A stretch of DNA of 49,094 nucleotides from the NCBI GenBank assembly GCA_049800095.1, contig JBARJD010000139.1, positions 1 through 49,094 of the forward strand. The letters are read 5' to 3'. Source of the stretch: JAKIWV01 sp049800095. Its GTDB lineage: Archaea; Thermoplasmatota; Thermoplasmata; Lutacidiplasmatales; UBA184. Positions 16,601 through 24,886 of this stretch are shown here, in pieces. The translations under genes were made by a program, and so were the position numbers. The notes beneath the pieces are model-generated. The model searched no databases and was not told where the DNA came from. It saw only the letters and a list, made by a program, of their open reading frames with translations. How positions within the stretch are numbered: position 1 is the first letter of the stretch; every line of letters begins with the position of its first letter.

Positions 16601-17764
16601 GTGGATCCGTTGACCGACACACCGTTCGACCCTTTCCGCTACGCCCACGCGCACCGGAAAGAGGTCGCCTGGCTCAGCCAGAACACGAATCACTTGGTCC
16701 CCCCCGAGGTCGTCCAGCCCGCGCTGATCACCGCGATACGGGACCGACTGTACGAGGGGTATCCGTTGGCCTCGGGCCAGATCGGCCTCAAGGAGCTCGT
16801 CCTGGCCGACCTGGGCCTTCCGTCCACCACGGCCACCATCATCTCCGCCGGCGCCACCGAAGCGCTGTACATGAGCCTCCGAGCGCTGCTCCGGGCCGGC
16901 GACGTGGTCCTGGCATCGGACCCCAGCTATCTCATCATCCACAAGTTCATCCAGCTCGCCGGCGCCACGACGCGGGACCTCGACATCTACGCCCCCCCGT
17001 ACAAGTTGACGGCCGAGCGCCTTAGCGAAGCCGTCCTCCCCCACACGCGCATGATTCTCCTCATCGATCCACTCAACCCGCTCGGTTCCGGATACTCGAA
17101 GGAGGAGGTCCGTGCGATCGCGGAAGTGGCCCACGATCACCGGTTGCTCCTCCTGCATGACGTGACGTATCGCGACTTCGCGGACAGCCATGTGCTCGCC
17201 CAGAGCTTTTACCCGGAGCGGACCCTCACCGCCTGGTCCGTCTCCAAGAATTGCGGGCTGGCCGGCCTCCGTCTCGGCGGCATGGTCGGGCCGGACGATC
17301 TCATCAAGGAGGCCCTGCGCTACAACACCAACGACCTGGGGGTCAACGTCCTCGCCCAAGTGGCCGCCGCGGCCGGCCTGGCCACCAAATCGCAGTGGTT
17401 CCCCGCGGTCCGTTCGACGACGCGCGCCAACCAGGAGCGGATTCGGGACCTTGTGTCGGGCCTCCCGGAGGTCACGCTCCCGGTCTTCCCGTCGCAGGCG
17501 AACATGTTCGTGCTCGACATCTCGGCGACCGGCGTTTCGCCGGTGGACCTCCAACGGGAACTCCTGCTGACCCACGGGGTCTTCGTCCGCGCGGGCAACT
17601 ACCTCTCCGTGGCGCACGGCGGAAAATTTGTCCGCGTCTCCTTTTCGAACCCGCCGTCCGATATCGACCGGTTCATCCACGCCTTCCCCATCGCGCTGAA
17701 GACGTTGCGCAAGGAAGCGGAGGTGCCCCCTGCCTCCGTGCCGGCCGCCCCCGGCCCAGCCTAG
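16601..17764 (+). CDS. PLP-dependent aminotransferase, class I/II
   Basis: The 387-residue enzyme has the fold type I layout: ISAGATEALYMSLRALL, the PLP-contact DPLNPLG near residue 157, HDVTYRDF near residue 186 and the Schiff-base lysine at 216 in AWSVSKNCGLAGLRLGG. The GTG start is supported by GGAGGAT at 16591-16597 and a TATA-like GATTATGG near 16569. The tail after about residue 370 is a proline/alanine-rich extension. It overlaps the convergent taw2 gene by four bases. The amino acid substrate cannot be deduced. Confidence 0.88.
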   Translation: MDPLTDTPFDPFRYAHAHRKEVAWLSQNTNHLVPPEVVQPALITAIRDRLYEGYPLASGQIGLKELVLADLGLPSTTATIISAGATEALYMSLRALLRAGDVVLASDPSYLIIHKFIQLAGATTRDLDIYAPPYKLTAERLSEAVLPHTRMILLIDPLNPLGSGYSKEEVRAIAEVAHDHRLLLLHDVTYRDFADSHVLAQSFYPERTLTAWSVSKNCGLAGLRLGGMVGPDDLIKEALRYNTNDLGVNVLAQVAAAAGLATKSQWFPAVRSTTRANQERIRDLVSGLPEVTLPVFPSQANMFVLDISATGVSPVDLQRELLLTHGVFVRAGNYLSVAHGGKFVRVSFSNPPSDIDRFIHAFPIALKTLRKEAEVPPASVPAAPGPA

Positions 17765-18630
17765 CCCGATCGGTAGGGTGCCGGCCGGGCGGTCAGGTCG
17801 ACGACGACGTGCACTCGGCCGGGACCGTACGACTTGACCGTCCGGGAAGCGACCGAGAGGATGGAGGCCTCCGCCTCCTCGACCGAGCGCGACACTTCTG
17901 CTTCGGCGGCGGCGAGCCCGTCGTGGCGTCCCGACAGGAGGTGCACGTGCATCGCTCCGCCGGTGGGCTTGAGCAAATGGAGCGCCCGCGGGACCCACGG
18001 CACGGAACTGGGCAGGTAACCCAGGAAGACCCGGTCGAAGACCCCGGCGGGCAGCTCCACCTCGCGGTTGTCCCCCCGAATACATTCCACCCGGTCGGCC
18101 ACTCGATTCAGTGCGACGTTTTCCTTCAGGAACTCGTAGGAGACGGCATTCTTCTCCACTGCCCACACCCGCCCCGCGTGTCCGGAGACCGCCGCTGGGA
18201 GACTGAAGTACCCAATCCCCGCAAAAAGGTCCGCGACGAACTCGCCGGTCCGCGTCTCCAGGCCCGCCCGATGTCGCTCCGTCCGGTTGCCCCGGGCGAA
18301 CAAGATACGCTGCGCATCGAGTCGGTACCGGATCCCGTACTCGACGACCTCCGTGAGGGCATCGTCCCCCGCGATCAGCTCGAAGCGGGGGATCCGGAGC
18401 TCGCCCTCGGTCTCGCCGGCATGACGCAGAACGGCCTCCACGCCGAGTTCGGTGCACCAGGCCGCCCCGATGGCACGGAAGTGTGGACGCAACGCCTCAG
18501 GCAACCGGAGCACCAGGACCCGGCCGATCCGATGGTACCCCGACGGCAGTGTCGCGGCGACCGAGGGTCCCAGGGTAGAGGCAATCCGTCGCCGGACGCG
18601 CCCCGCCGGTGACTCCTCCAAACGCCCCAT
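17761..18630 (-). CDS. taw2: tRNA wybutosine methyltransferase-like protein Taw2 (TYW2)
   Basis: This SAM-dependent enzyme of the Trm5/TYW2 group transfers the aminocarboxypropyl group in wyosine synthesis at tRNA-Phe position 37. The SAM motif is EFVADLFAGIGYFSLP (about 130-145), and the segment FLGYLPSS (about 202-209) replaces the NPP motif that marks Trm5. That substitution favours Taw2 over Trm5. At 289 residues it is normal. It starts 19 bases after the TrmB regulator gene on the same strand and may share its transcript. Confidence 0.82.
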   Translation of the reverse strand: MGRLEESPAGRVRRRIASTLGPSVAATLPSGYHRIGRVLVLRLPEALRPHFRAIGAAWCTELGVEAVLRHAGETEGELRIPRFELIAGDDALTEVVEYGIRYRLDAQRILFARGNRTERHRAGLETRTGEFVADLFAGIGYFSLPAAVSGHAGRVWAVEKNAVSYEFLKENVALNRVADRVECIRGDNREVELPAGVFDRVFLGYLPSSVPWVPRALHLLKPTGGAMHVHLLSGRHDGLAAAEAEVSRSVEEAEASILSVASRTVKSYGPGRVHVVVDLTARPAPYRSG

Positions 18631-18649
18631 CGCGGACGGCGCCGGTCAC

Positions 18650-19402
18650 CTACGGTTTGGTCTCGGAGCCCCGGTCGAGGATGATCTCCAAGAACTGCTG
18701 CAAGTGGGCGGTCAGGATCGGATTGTCGGTGAACCCCGCCGCGTCGAGGTTCGGTGCCGCCAGGAGCGCGTGTTGGTTGTCCGCGAGCACTTCGGTGGCG
18801 AGGAGATTGTTGCGGGGGATCACCCGGACCCCTTCGGGGATTTTCTGGAGCGGCGCAGTGACGAACGTCACCTCGACGCCGCGCTTGACCGCGTGCGAGA
18901 ATTTTTTCCCGAGCTCGTCCCGCAGGTCGGCGACCTGGGGCGTTGTCAGGATGAACGACTTCGTGGATTGGTCGAGCAACTCCGCGATCTTGCCGATGAC
19001 CTTCTCCCGGCCGTTGAGAAGGTACACCAGCTGCGGCTCCCCGTGCTCGGCGGCGATGTCGTGGAGCGCCTCGAGCTTCTCGAAGACCTCCTGGATCGAC
19101 CCCTTGAGTGATTCCGCCACCTCGACCGGCCGCCGGGGTTTGAAGAGGAGCGGCTTTCCACCCGCCGGCTGAGCGTAATTCTTCTGCGCGAGGGATTCGA
19201 GGACCTTATAGGCCGACGTCCGGGGGATGCCCGCCGCCTGGGCGATGGCGGCCGCGTCTCCGATGCCCCGGGCGACCAGGGCGATGTAGGCGCGAGCTTC
19301 ATAGTCCGTGAGCCCGACCTGGCCCAAGACGGAAACCGCCCGGCGGTATTCCTGGCTGAACTCCGCGCCGAGCGAGACCGCCATCTCCTCGACGGTTGCC
19401 AT
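18650..19402 (-). CDS. TrmB-family transcriptional regulator
   Basis: The 250-residue protein begins with a winged-helix domain (LGLTDYEARAYIALVARGIGDAAAIAQ-like core, GIPRTSAYKVLESL recognition helix, residues about 25-85), then a short coiled coil and a C-terminal TrmB regulatory domain (TKSFILTTPQVADLRDEL). TrmB proteins usually sense sugars or other small ligands. A TATA-like GGCTAAAGAG (minus strand, 19427-19436) predicts a leaderless mRNA. It lies between aspartase and taw2; the target genes are not known. Confidence 0.88.
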   Translation of the reverse strand: MATVEEMAVSLGAEFSQEYRRAVSVLGQVGLTDYEARAYIALVARGIGDAAAIAQAAGIPRTSAYKVLESLAQKNYAQPAGGKPLLFKPRRPVEVAESLKGSIQEVFEKLEALHDIAAEHGEPQLVYLLNGREKVIGKIAELLDQSTKSFILTTPQVADLRDELGKKFSHAVKRGVEVTFVTAPLQKIPEGVRVIPRNNLLATEVLADNQHALLAAPNLDAAGFTDNPILTAHLQQFLEIILDRGSETKP

Positions 19403-19451
19403 GAGAGCCTGCCACGCAAACGGGGGCTCTTTAGCCTTCGTGGGTCGACGG

Positions 19452-20852
19452 CTACTCGACCGGCTCGGCGAGCTTCGCCAGCGCCGCGGGACTGAGAAGC
19501 GCGTCGGCCTCCGCAGTCGTGGCCAGTCGATGGGCGACGAGGAGCTCCTTCATCGACTGGCCCGTCCGGGCCGATTCGTGGACCAGTTCGGCCACCTTGA
19601 GGTATCCGAACCGCGGCGTCAGGATCGTCAAGAGCGCCGATGAGGAGCTCAGGTAGCGCCGCAGGTTCTCCGGGTTCGACGTGATCCCGTCAATGCATGT
19701 TCGCGTGAACACCGGGAGATACTGTGCGAGGATGCTCGAGGAGAAGAGCACCTCGTAGGCGGCGAGCGGCATCATCACGTTGATCTCGAGCTGGCCGGCC
19801 TGCACGGCGAGCGAGGTGGCCATCTCTGAGGCGACGACGCGGAACGCCACCTGGTTCAGGCATTCTGCCGCCGACGGGTTCACCTTGCCCGGCATGATCG
19901 AGGATCCCGGTTGGATCTCCGGTACTCGGATCTCGTCGAGGCCGGTGGCCGGACCACTCGACAGCAGACGAATGTCGTTGGCAATCCGGATGAGCTCGAG
20001 CGCCAGGATCTTGAGCCAGCCCGCGGCGGCGGCAAGCGGCCAACGACTCTGCATCGTCTCGAACGGATCCCGTGCTACGCGGAGCGGGAGCGTGCACAGA
20101 GATGCGTACCGTCGGACGACCTCGCCTCGGAAATCTCGCGGCGTGTTCACGCCCGTGCCCACGGCGTTGCCGCCCAGCGGGATCTCCGCCAGAGCTCCCT
20201 CCACCGACGGCAAGGTTTCGAGGATCCGGTCCAGGGCCGTGGCGTACGCGCGGAACTCCGCTCCGAGGGTAACGGGCATCGCGTCCTTGAGGTGGGTACG
20301 GCCCGACTTGGCGCTCGCCCGGAACTCTTCTCCCTTCCGACGGAGGCCGGCGCTCAGGATCTGAACGGCGGCCCGGACCTCCGCCAGGGCAAAGAGGGTC
20401 GCCACCTGCGCGGCCGACGGGAAGGTGTCGTTGGTGGATTGCCCGAAGTTCACCTGATCGTTCGGGCTCAGCGCGGAGTACTCCCCCCGACGCTTCCCCA
20501 GCAACTCGAGGGCCCGGTTCGCGAGCACCTCGTTCACGTTCATGTGGAAGGAGGTTCCGGCGCCGGCCTGGAACACGTCCACGACGAATTGGTCGCGGAA
20601 CTTGCCGTCGGCCACTTCGCGGGCCGCCTGTTCGATAACGCGGCCACGCTCGGCATCGAGCGTCCCCAGACTGACGTTCACCTCCGCGCACGCCAGCTTG
20701 AGGAGCGCATACGCCCGGACCAGGTGGGGAGAGGCACGGAGTCCGCTGACCGGAAAGTTCTCTACGGCGCGGAGCGTTTGGATACCATAGTACGCTTCCG
20801 ACGGGACCTCGCGCCTCCCCAGCGAGTCCTCCTCGGTCCGCACCGAACTCAT
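19452..20852 (-). CDS. aspA: Aspartate ammonia-lyase (aspartase)
   Basis: The enzyme deaminates aspartate to fumarate and ammonia. It belongs to the fumarase/aspartase superfamily, with signature QPGSSIMPGKVNPSAAE at about 314-330. Details favour aspartase over class II fumarase: SEAYYGIQTLRAVENFPVSG near the N-terminus and AGQLEINVMMPLAAYEVLF near residue 350. The ATG at 20852 is preferred over the in-frame GTG at 20873 because a TATA-like element at 20875-20886 would place the transcript start at this ATG. It gives 466 residues. A fumarase role cannot be fully excluded. Confidence 0.82.
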   Translation of the reverse strand: MSSVRTEEDSLGRREVPSEAYYGIQTLRAVENFPVSGLRASPHLVRAYALLKLACAEVNVSLGTLDAERGRVIEQAAREVADGKFRDQFVVDVFQAGAGTSFHMNVNEVLANRALELLGKRRGEYSALSPNDQVNFGQSTNDTFPSAAQVATLFALAEVRAAVQILSAGLRRKGEEFRASAKSGRTHLKDAMPVTLGAEFRAYATALDRILETLPSVEGALAEIPLGGNAVGTGVNTPRDFRGEVVRRYASLCTLPLRVARDPFETMQSRWPLAAAAGWLKILALELIRIANDIRLLSSGPATGLDEIRVPEIQPGSSIMPGKVNPSAAECLNQVAFRVVASEMATSLAVQAGQLEINVMMPLAAYEVLFSSSILAQYLPVFTRTCIDGITSNPENLRRYLSSSSALLTILTPRFGYLKVAELVHESARTGQSMKELLVAHRLATTAEADALLSPAALAKLAEPVE

Positions 20853-20955
20853 GCGTGCGGGGACGTAAGGCACGCAAAAAACCTTTAGCCCGGTCCCCGC
20901 CTAGTCCGGACTAACCGGTGGGCCTGCCCCGTCGGCTCTCGAAGGACGCTGGGTA

Positions 20956-22773
20956 ATGGTAGACCCCTGGGTCCTGACCAACGATGTCATCGGCAACGTT
21001 GGGGGGTTGGTCCTTACCCCTCTGCTCTGGATTGGACTCTTTGCGTGGGCCTGGAGCCGGCCGGCCGATGCGCGGGCGAGCGGCTTCGGCCGAATGGCCT
21101 TCTGGTTGCTGCTCCCGGGCGCCCTCCTGAGTTCGTTGGCCGATGTCCCCTTCCTCCCGTGGGCCGGGGACGTGCTGGCCATCAACCTCGGCGGGGCGCT
21201 CATTCCGATTGCCCTGACCCTCGTACTCCTCCGCCGCGAACTGGGGACCCCCGGTTGGAGACTCGCCGGCATCGTCCTGCTGATCGTCGCGGCGGAGACC
21301 GCGACTCAATTCGCGATCGTGCTCGTTTCGACTTCGTTCCTTTCGGGACTCCTCGTGCTGGCCGCCGCCGGTGGTACGGTGGCGAGTGCCGCCGTGGCCC
21401 TGCCCCTTTGGACGACACGCCCTGCGGCCATGCGAGCGGTGACGTTCGTCGCGCTCGTTTCGGTTGCGATTTCGTTCACCTTCTTCAGTTCGCAAGCGAT
21501 CCCCGGCGTGGGGATCGTGTCGACGTTTCCGTTCTACCTGGTGGGTCCCATCGTGGTGGGCCTCGCCGCCGCGTGGGTAGCTACGGCGGTATGGGGCGTC
21601 GCGGCCTACCGTGGCCTCGGGATTGGATACGGCACCGGTACGCTGGGCACACTGATCGGGGCGGATGTCCTTCGCCAGCCACCGCTCTACACCGGGGCCG
21701 GCGGCGAGTTACTTGCCATCGGGGGAGCCGGCGTCCAGGACCTGGTCTACTTCTCGGGGCTGCTGGCCCTCGGAACGGGTCTACTGTTCGTCTTGATCCG
21801 CTCCCGCGGAGCTCCCTCGGACTCTTCCGCCTCCGCGCCGCTCTCGCCGGAGCTCTCGCTGCGGGCGGCCGCAGAACGTTTGGCGAAGGGCGATCCCGCG
21901 GGAGCCATCCGAGATTCGGTCATCGCCAGCCAAGGCGCCACCGATCGAGTGCGGTCGATCTTCCAGTTGCCCTCGCCGGTGCAACCGGCCGCCGCTTGGG
22001 AGGGTCTCCCGGTCGCGCCCTATGTGGCGAACGACTACCGAAATTTCATCGCGTGCAAAGACGAGCCGGCCCCTACTCCACGGGAAGCAATCCGGAACCT
22101 CGCGATGGCGACCCAGTTCGTCCGTCTCGGACGAGATTTGACCCGTATTCGCTTCGCCGCCCCCGGCCGCAGGGGTTGGGCCGCCGTAGTGGACCTGGCC
22201 GTCGTGACCGCTCCCGCGCTGGTCCTGTGGAGCGTCCTCGCGTGGACGCAGCCCGGCGGACTCTACGGGATCCTCGACGGGCTCCCGTTCAATCTCGCGG
22301 TCTTCGGCTACGTCGGATACGCGGTCCTCTACTACGTCGTCTGCGACGCGCTGTTCGGCGTCACCATCGGAAAGTCCCTCTTCCATCTGACCGTGACCGA
22401 CCGAACGTATGCCCGGCCCACGCTGCTGCAATCCTTCGTCCGGGAAGCCCCCAAGGCGGTCCCCATTTTCGTGATCGGGGAATTCGGAGCGCCGGCGCTG
22501 TTGTTCCTCCTCCTGGCCAGCAGCTCGTCCCTGAGTGCGTTCGGAACCAATCTCACCTTTCTTACTGGGGCCGTGCTGGTCGGAATCGTGCTCGTGACCG
22601 TCATCGCGTCGCTCGCTATCGGGGGCGTGCAGGTGTCCCGCGATTCCGAACGACAGCGCCTGGGAGACCGATGGGCCTCTACGTGGGTCGTGGACCGACG
22701 GGCGGTCACTCCGGCATGGGGAGCGACACGGACGACGTCGGCCGTTCCGCCGGGACCGGCCCCACCAGGCTGA
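20956..22773 (+). CDS. DUF1614-like / RDD-domain fusion membrane protein (605 aa)
   Basis: The N-terminal ~270 residues have about eight hydrophobic helices and end with GIGYGTGTLGTLIGADVL and GGAGVQDLVYFSGLLALGTG, resembling the archaeal DUF1614 membrane family. A soluble linker of about 120 residues follows, and then an RDD domain from about residue 395 (PGRRGWAAVVDLAVVTAPAL, VTIGKSLFHLTVTD) with further helices. The fusion is unusual. RDD proteins are suspected transporters or membrane sensors. The 3' end overlaps the convergent alba gene by 68 bases. Confidence 0.75.
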   Translation: MVDPWVLTNDVIGNVGGLVLTPLLWIGLFAWAWSRPADARASGFGRMAFWLLLPGALLSSLADVPFLPWAGDVLAINLGGALIPIALTLVLLRRELGTPGWRLAGIVLLIVAAETATQFAIVLVSTSFLSGLLVLAAAGGTVASAAVALPLWTTRPAAMRAVTFVALVSVAISFTFFSSQAIPGVGIVSTFPFYLVGPIVVGLAAAWVATAVWGVAAYRGLGIGYGTGTLGTLIGADVLRQPPLYTGAGGELLAIGGAGVQDLVYFSGLLALGTGLLFVLIRSRGAPSDSSASAPLSPELSLRAAAERLAKGDPAGAIRDSVIASQGATDRVRSIFQLPSPVQPAAAWEGLPVAPYVANDYRNFIACKDEPAPTPREAIRNLAMATQFVRLGRDLTRIRFAAPGRRGWAAVVDLAVVTAPALVLWSVLAWTQPGGLYGILDGLPFNLAVFGYVGYAVLYYVVCDALFGVTIGKSLFHLTVTDRTYARPTLLQSFVREAPKAVPIFVIGEFGAPALLFLLLASSSSLSAFGTNLTFLTGAVLVGIVLVTVIASLAIGGVQVSRDSERQRLGDRWASTWVVDRRAVTPAWGATRTTSAVPPGPAPPG

Positions 22774-23071
22774 GGGGGATCGAGATCGCCGAGACGTTGG
22801 CGTCTCGGCCCTCCCGGTTCGTGAGCCGTTCGGTACCCGTCTCGATCCGTCCGACCTCGACCTGTCCCTCCAGGAATCGATGGCGTACCACTTCGACCAC
22901 ATCGACCGCCTTGGCGATCGCGTTCCCCCGGGCCCGGACGACGACGGGCTCGGCGCCCGAGTTGAGCTGCGCCACGACCTGGAAAACGTAGGTCATCGTC
23001 GGCTTGAGCCCGATGTAAACGGTGGCCGGCCCAGGGACCCCGGATGCCGCCGCCGGCCGCCTGGTGGACAT
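22706..23071 (-). CDS. alba: Chromatin/RNA-binding protein Alba
   Basis: Alba is a small dimeric nucleic-acid-binding protein that coats archaeal DNA and RNA. The core matches closely: VYIGLKPTMTYVFQVVAQLN with the conserved Lys, VVVRARGNAIAKAVDVVEVV and GREGRDANVSAISIPLSLV-like ending. The 121-residue length includes about 15 extra N-terminal residues and a short C-terminal tail. The ATG at 23071 is chosen over the GTG at 23074 because the TATA element (TTTTAC, 23094-23099) predicts a leaderless transcript here. Confidence 0.92.
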   Translation of the reverse strand: MSTRRPAAASGVPGPATVYIGLKPTMTYVFQVVAQLNSGAEPVVVRARGNAIAKAVDVVEVVRHRFLEGQVEVGRIETGTERLTNREGRDANVSAISIPLSLVGPVPAERPTSSVSLPMPE

Positions 23072-23203
23072 CACTGGCGCGGAGAAGGCATCAGTAAAAG
23101 GGGTTTGCCGTTGAAGAATCTCTCTCTATGGAGGGGGGACGAGGCCCACCCTGTTTCCGGGCACAAAGGCTATGGCAGGAGAGCCGTACGCGCCGCGGAG
23201 CCC

Positions 23204-23288
23204 GCAGGGGTGGCCCAGCTTGGTCAAAGGCGCCAGGTTGAGGTCCTGGTCTCGTAGGAGTTCGTGAGTTCAAATCTCACCCCCTGCA
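23204..23288 (+). tRNA. tRNA-Leu, anticodon GAG
   Basis: A complete 85-base class II tRNA folds from the sequence. The acceptor stem is GCAGGGG (23204-23210) with CCCCTGC (23281-23287) and discriminator A. The anticodon stem CCAGG/CCTGG encloses TTGAGGT, giving anticodon GAG, which reads CUC and CUU leucine codons. A long variable arm follows, and the T arm is GTGAG-TTCAAAT-CTCAC. The long variable arm and GAG anticodon identify leucine. CCA is not encoded. A TATA-like GGCTATGG lies at 23169-23176. Confidence 0.95.
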
Positions 23289-23309
23289 TTCCCTTCCCGA
23301 GGTGCGCCT

Positions 23310-24278
23310 GTGGTTGACGAAGAGCTCCGATGCCCCTCCTGCCACGAGGGGGTCTCGGCGGCCGACACGCGCTGTCCCTACTGCGGGGCCGCACTCGATG
23401 CGCTGCCCGAGCGTCCTCCACCCTCCGCGGTCCGCGTGGACCCCCCGGCTGGAGCTCGGACCGCCCTGACGGCGAGAGAGCCCGCCGTCGCGCCGGACCT
23501 GGCCCGACGGTTCTCGAAGCTCCAGCAGTGGGCGGAGATGGTCGATCCGTTGGGACTCACGCTCCCCGTGCTCCCCCGCTGGGCGGAGGAGGCCGCGCGT
23601 CGTACGTCCGACCACGACCGGTGGGCCGACGTGCTGACCGGCGTCGAGCGGCTCGCCCAGAACCAGATCCTGGCGGCCCTCGAGGAGTGGCAGCGGGACG
23701 TCAAGACCCGGCTGACCCGCCTCGAGGCCTACGCGGTGGACAGCCGGCTCGAGCGAGACCAGATGGACGACGCGCTCCACTTCGCCAAGACGGGAGACAT
23801 CAGCAGGGCGTTGACCGCGTACCAGCAGGTCGACCGGGTGATCACGCTCAAGGAACGCCACCTCGACACGGCGCGCGAGGATCTCGAATCGGTGGTCTCC
23901 CTCCTCCGCGACATGGCGGGCGTCGGGTTAGCGGTGCCCAGCGATCCCAACGAACTGGGCCAGGAGCTGGAACGGGAGCTGCGGAGTGGTCGGCTCGCCT
24001 CGTTAAAGCAGCAGCTCCGCGTCCTCCGCACGCAGGCCATGGAAGCGGTCCAGCGGGAGCTGCCCGGATTCGTCTCCCGGTATGGGGACTTCCTGCAGGA
24101 GCAGCGGATGCAAGGAACTCCGGTCGAGACCGAGATCGCCGAGCTCGGTCGGGGCGCTCGGCTCTTGGCACAAGGGCGCAGCGAGGAGGCGCTCCATCGA
24201 ATGCGCCGACTGCTCCAGATGCACGGCTCTTCGACGTTCCGGCCCTCGCGCACCGCCGCGGTCCGCGGAGCGCCGTAA
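23310..24278 (+). CDS. Zinc-ribbon protein with helical repeat region (322 aa)
   Basis: It starts with GTG 21 bases after the tRNA. Residues 8-28 form a double-CxxC zinc ribbon (CPSCHEGVSAADTRCPYCGA). The rest is almost wholly helical, with coiled-coil or TPR-like character (for example LHFAKTGDISRALTAYQQVD, ARLLAQGRSEEALHRMRRLL). No catalytic motif is visible. Such zinc-ribbon helical proteins are common in this lineage and may be adaptors; function is unknown. It converges on the GNAT gene. Confidence 0.72.
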   Translation: MVDEELRCPSCHEGVSAADTRCPYCGAALDALPERPPPSAVRVDPPAGARTALTAREPAVAPDLARRFSKLQQWAEMVDPLGLTLPVLPRWAEEAARRTSDHDRWADVLTGVERLAQNQILAALEEWQRDVKTRLTRLEAYAVDSRLERDQMDDALHFAKTGDISRALTAYQQVDRVITLKERHLDTAREDLESVVSLLRDMAGVGLAVPSDPNELGQELERELRSGRLASLKQQLRVLRTQAMEAVQRELPGFVSRYGDFLQEQRMQGTPVETEIAELGRGARLLAQGRSEEALHRMRRLLQMHGSSTFRPSRTAAVRGAP

Positions 24279-24283
24279 GCGGC

Positions 24284-24808
24284 TCAGGGCAACGTCTCGA
24301 AGAACCGGACGTCCTCGTTCCACCGGTGCCGGTGGAGCACGCCGGCCGGCGCAAAGCCGAGATGGTGAAAGAGCCCCTTCGCTTCGGTGAACCGGTCGAG
24401 GGCGTCCACCCAGACCGCGTTGGCCCGGTTCTTCCGGGCCCAGTCCACGGCCGTCAGCACCAGAGCGGTCGCGATGCCCTTCCGCCGAGCATCCACGTCG
24501 ATCGCCAGGTCCACGAGCCGACAGTTTCCTTCGGCGAAGGCGGTACCGACGATCCCCAGCAGCCGCTTCCCCTCCCGCGCCACGAAGTAGGTCACGCCCT
24601 CCATCCGGCTGGTGAACTCGAGGGGCGTGGGGACGGCCGACTTCAGAAACTCGGCCGGAACGCCTTCGTGCGGGGAGTCCCAGACCCGCTTGTAGAGCGC
24701 GCAGATCTCGGGAATGTCCTCGTGGGAGACTCGGTCGATCACCACGCCCGCGGGTGTCGGGATGGCGTGGACCTCCGCCGGCGTTTCGCCAGTACTAGGG
24801 GGTGTCAC
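24284..24808 (-). CDS. GNAT-family N-acetyltransferase
   Basis: The acetyl-CoA-binding motif is seen in LAIDVDARRKGIATALVLTA, with the R-x-x-G-x-A signature, and the C-terminal FHHLGFAPAGVLHRHRW is typical of GNAT enzymes. The start is uncertain: the GTG at 24808 gives 174 residues, and a TTG at 24844 would add 12. GNAT proteins acetylate small molecules or protein N-termini and lysines, and the acceptor cannot be told here. It is on the same strand as, and 78 bases downstream of, the asnS gene. Confidence 0.78.
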   Translation of the reverse strand: MTPPSTGETPAEVHAIPTPAGVVIDRVSHEDIPEICALYKRVWDSPHEGVPAEFLKSAVPTPLEFTSRMEGVTYFVAREGKRLLGIVGTAFAEGNCRLVDLAIDVDARRKGIATALVLTAVDWARKNRANAVWVDALDRFTEAKGLFHHLGFAPAGVLHRHRWNEDVRFFETLP

Positions 24809-24886
24809 GAGCGGTGCCTCAGAACCTCCACGACGACCGGACAATGGGTCCCCATCTCATAGGATTAACGCCGGCGCGGGCGTTCG

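Noticed and set aside
19452..20852. Class II fumarase instead of aspartase
   Set aside because: The shared signature cannot separate them, but SEAYYGIQTLRAVENFP and AGQLEINVMMP fit aspartase better. Fumarase remains a minor alternative.
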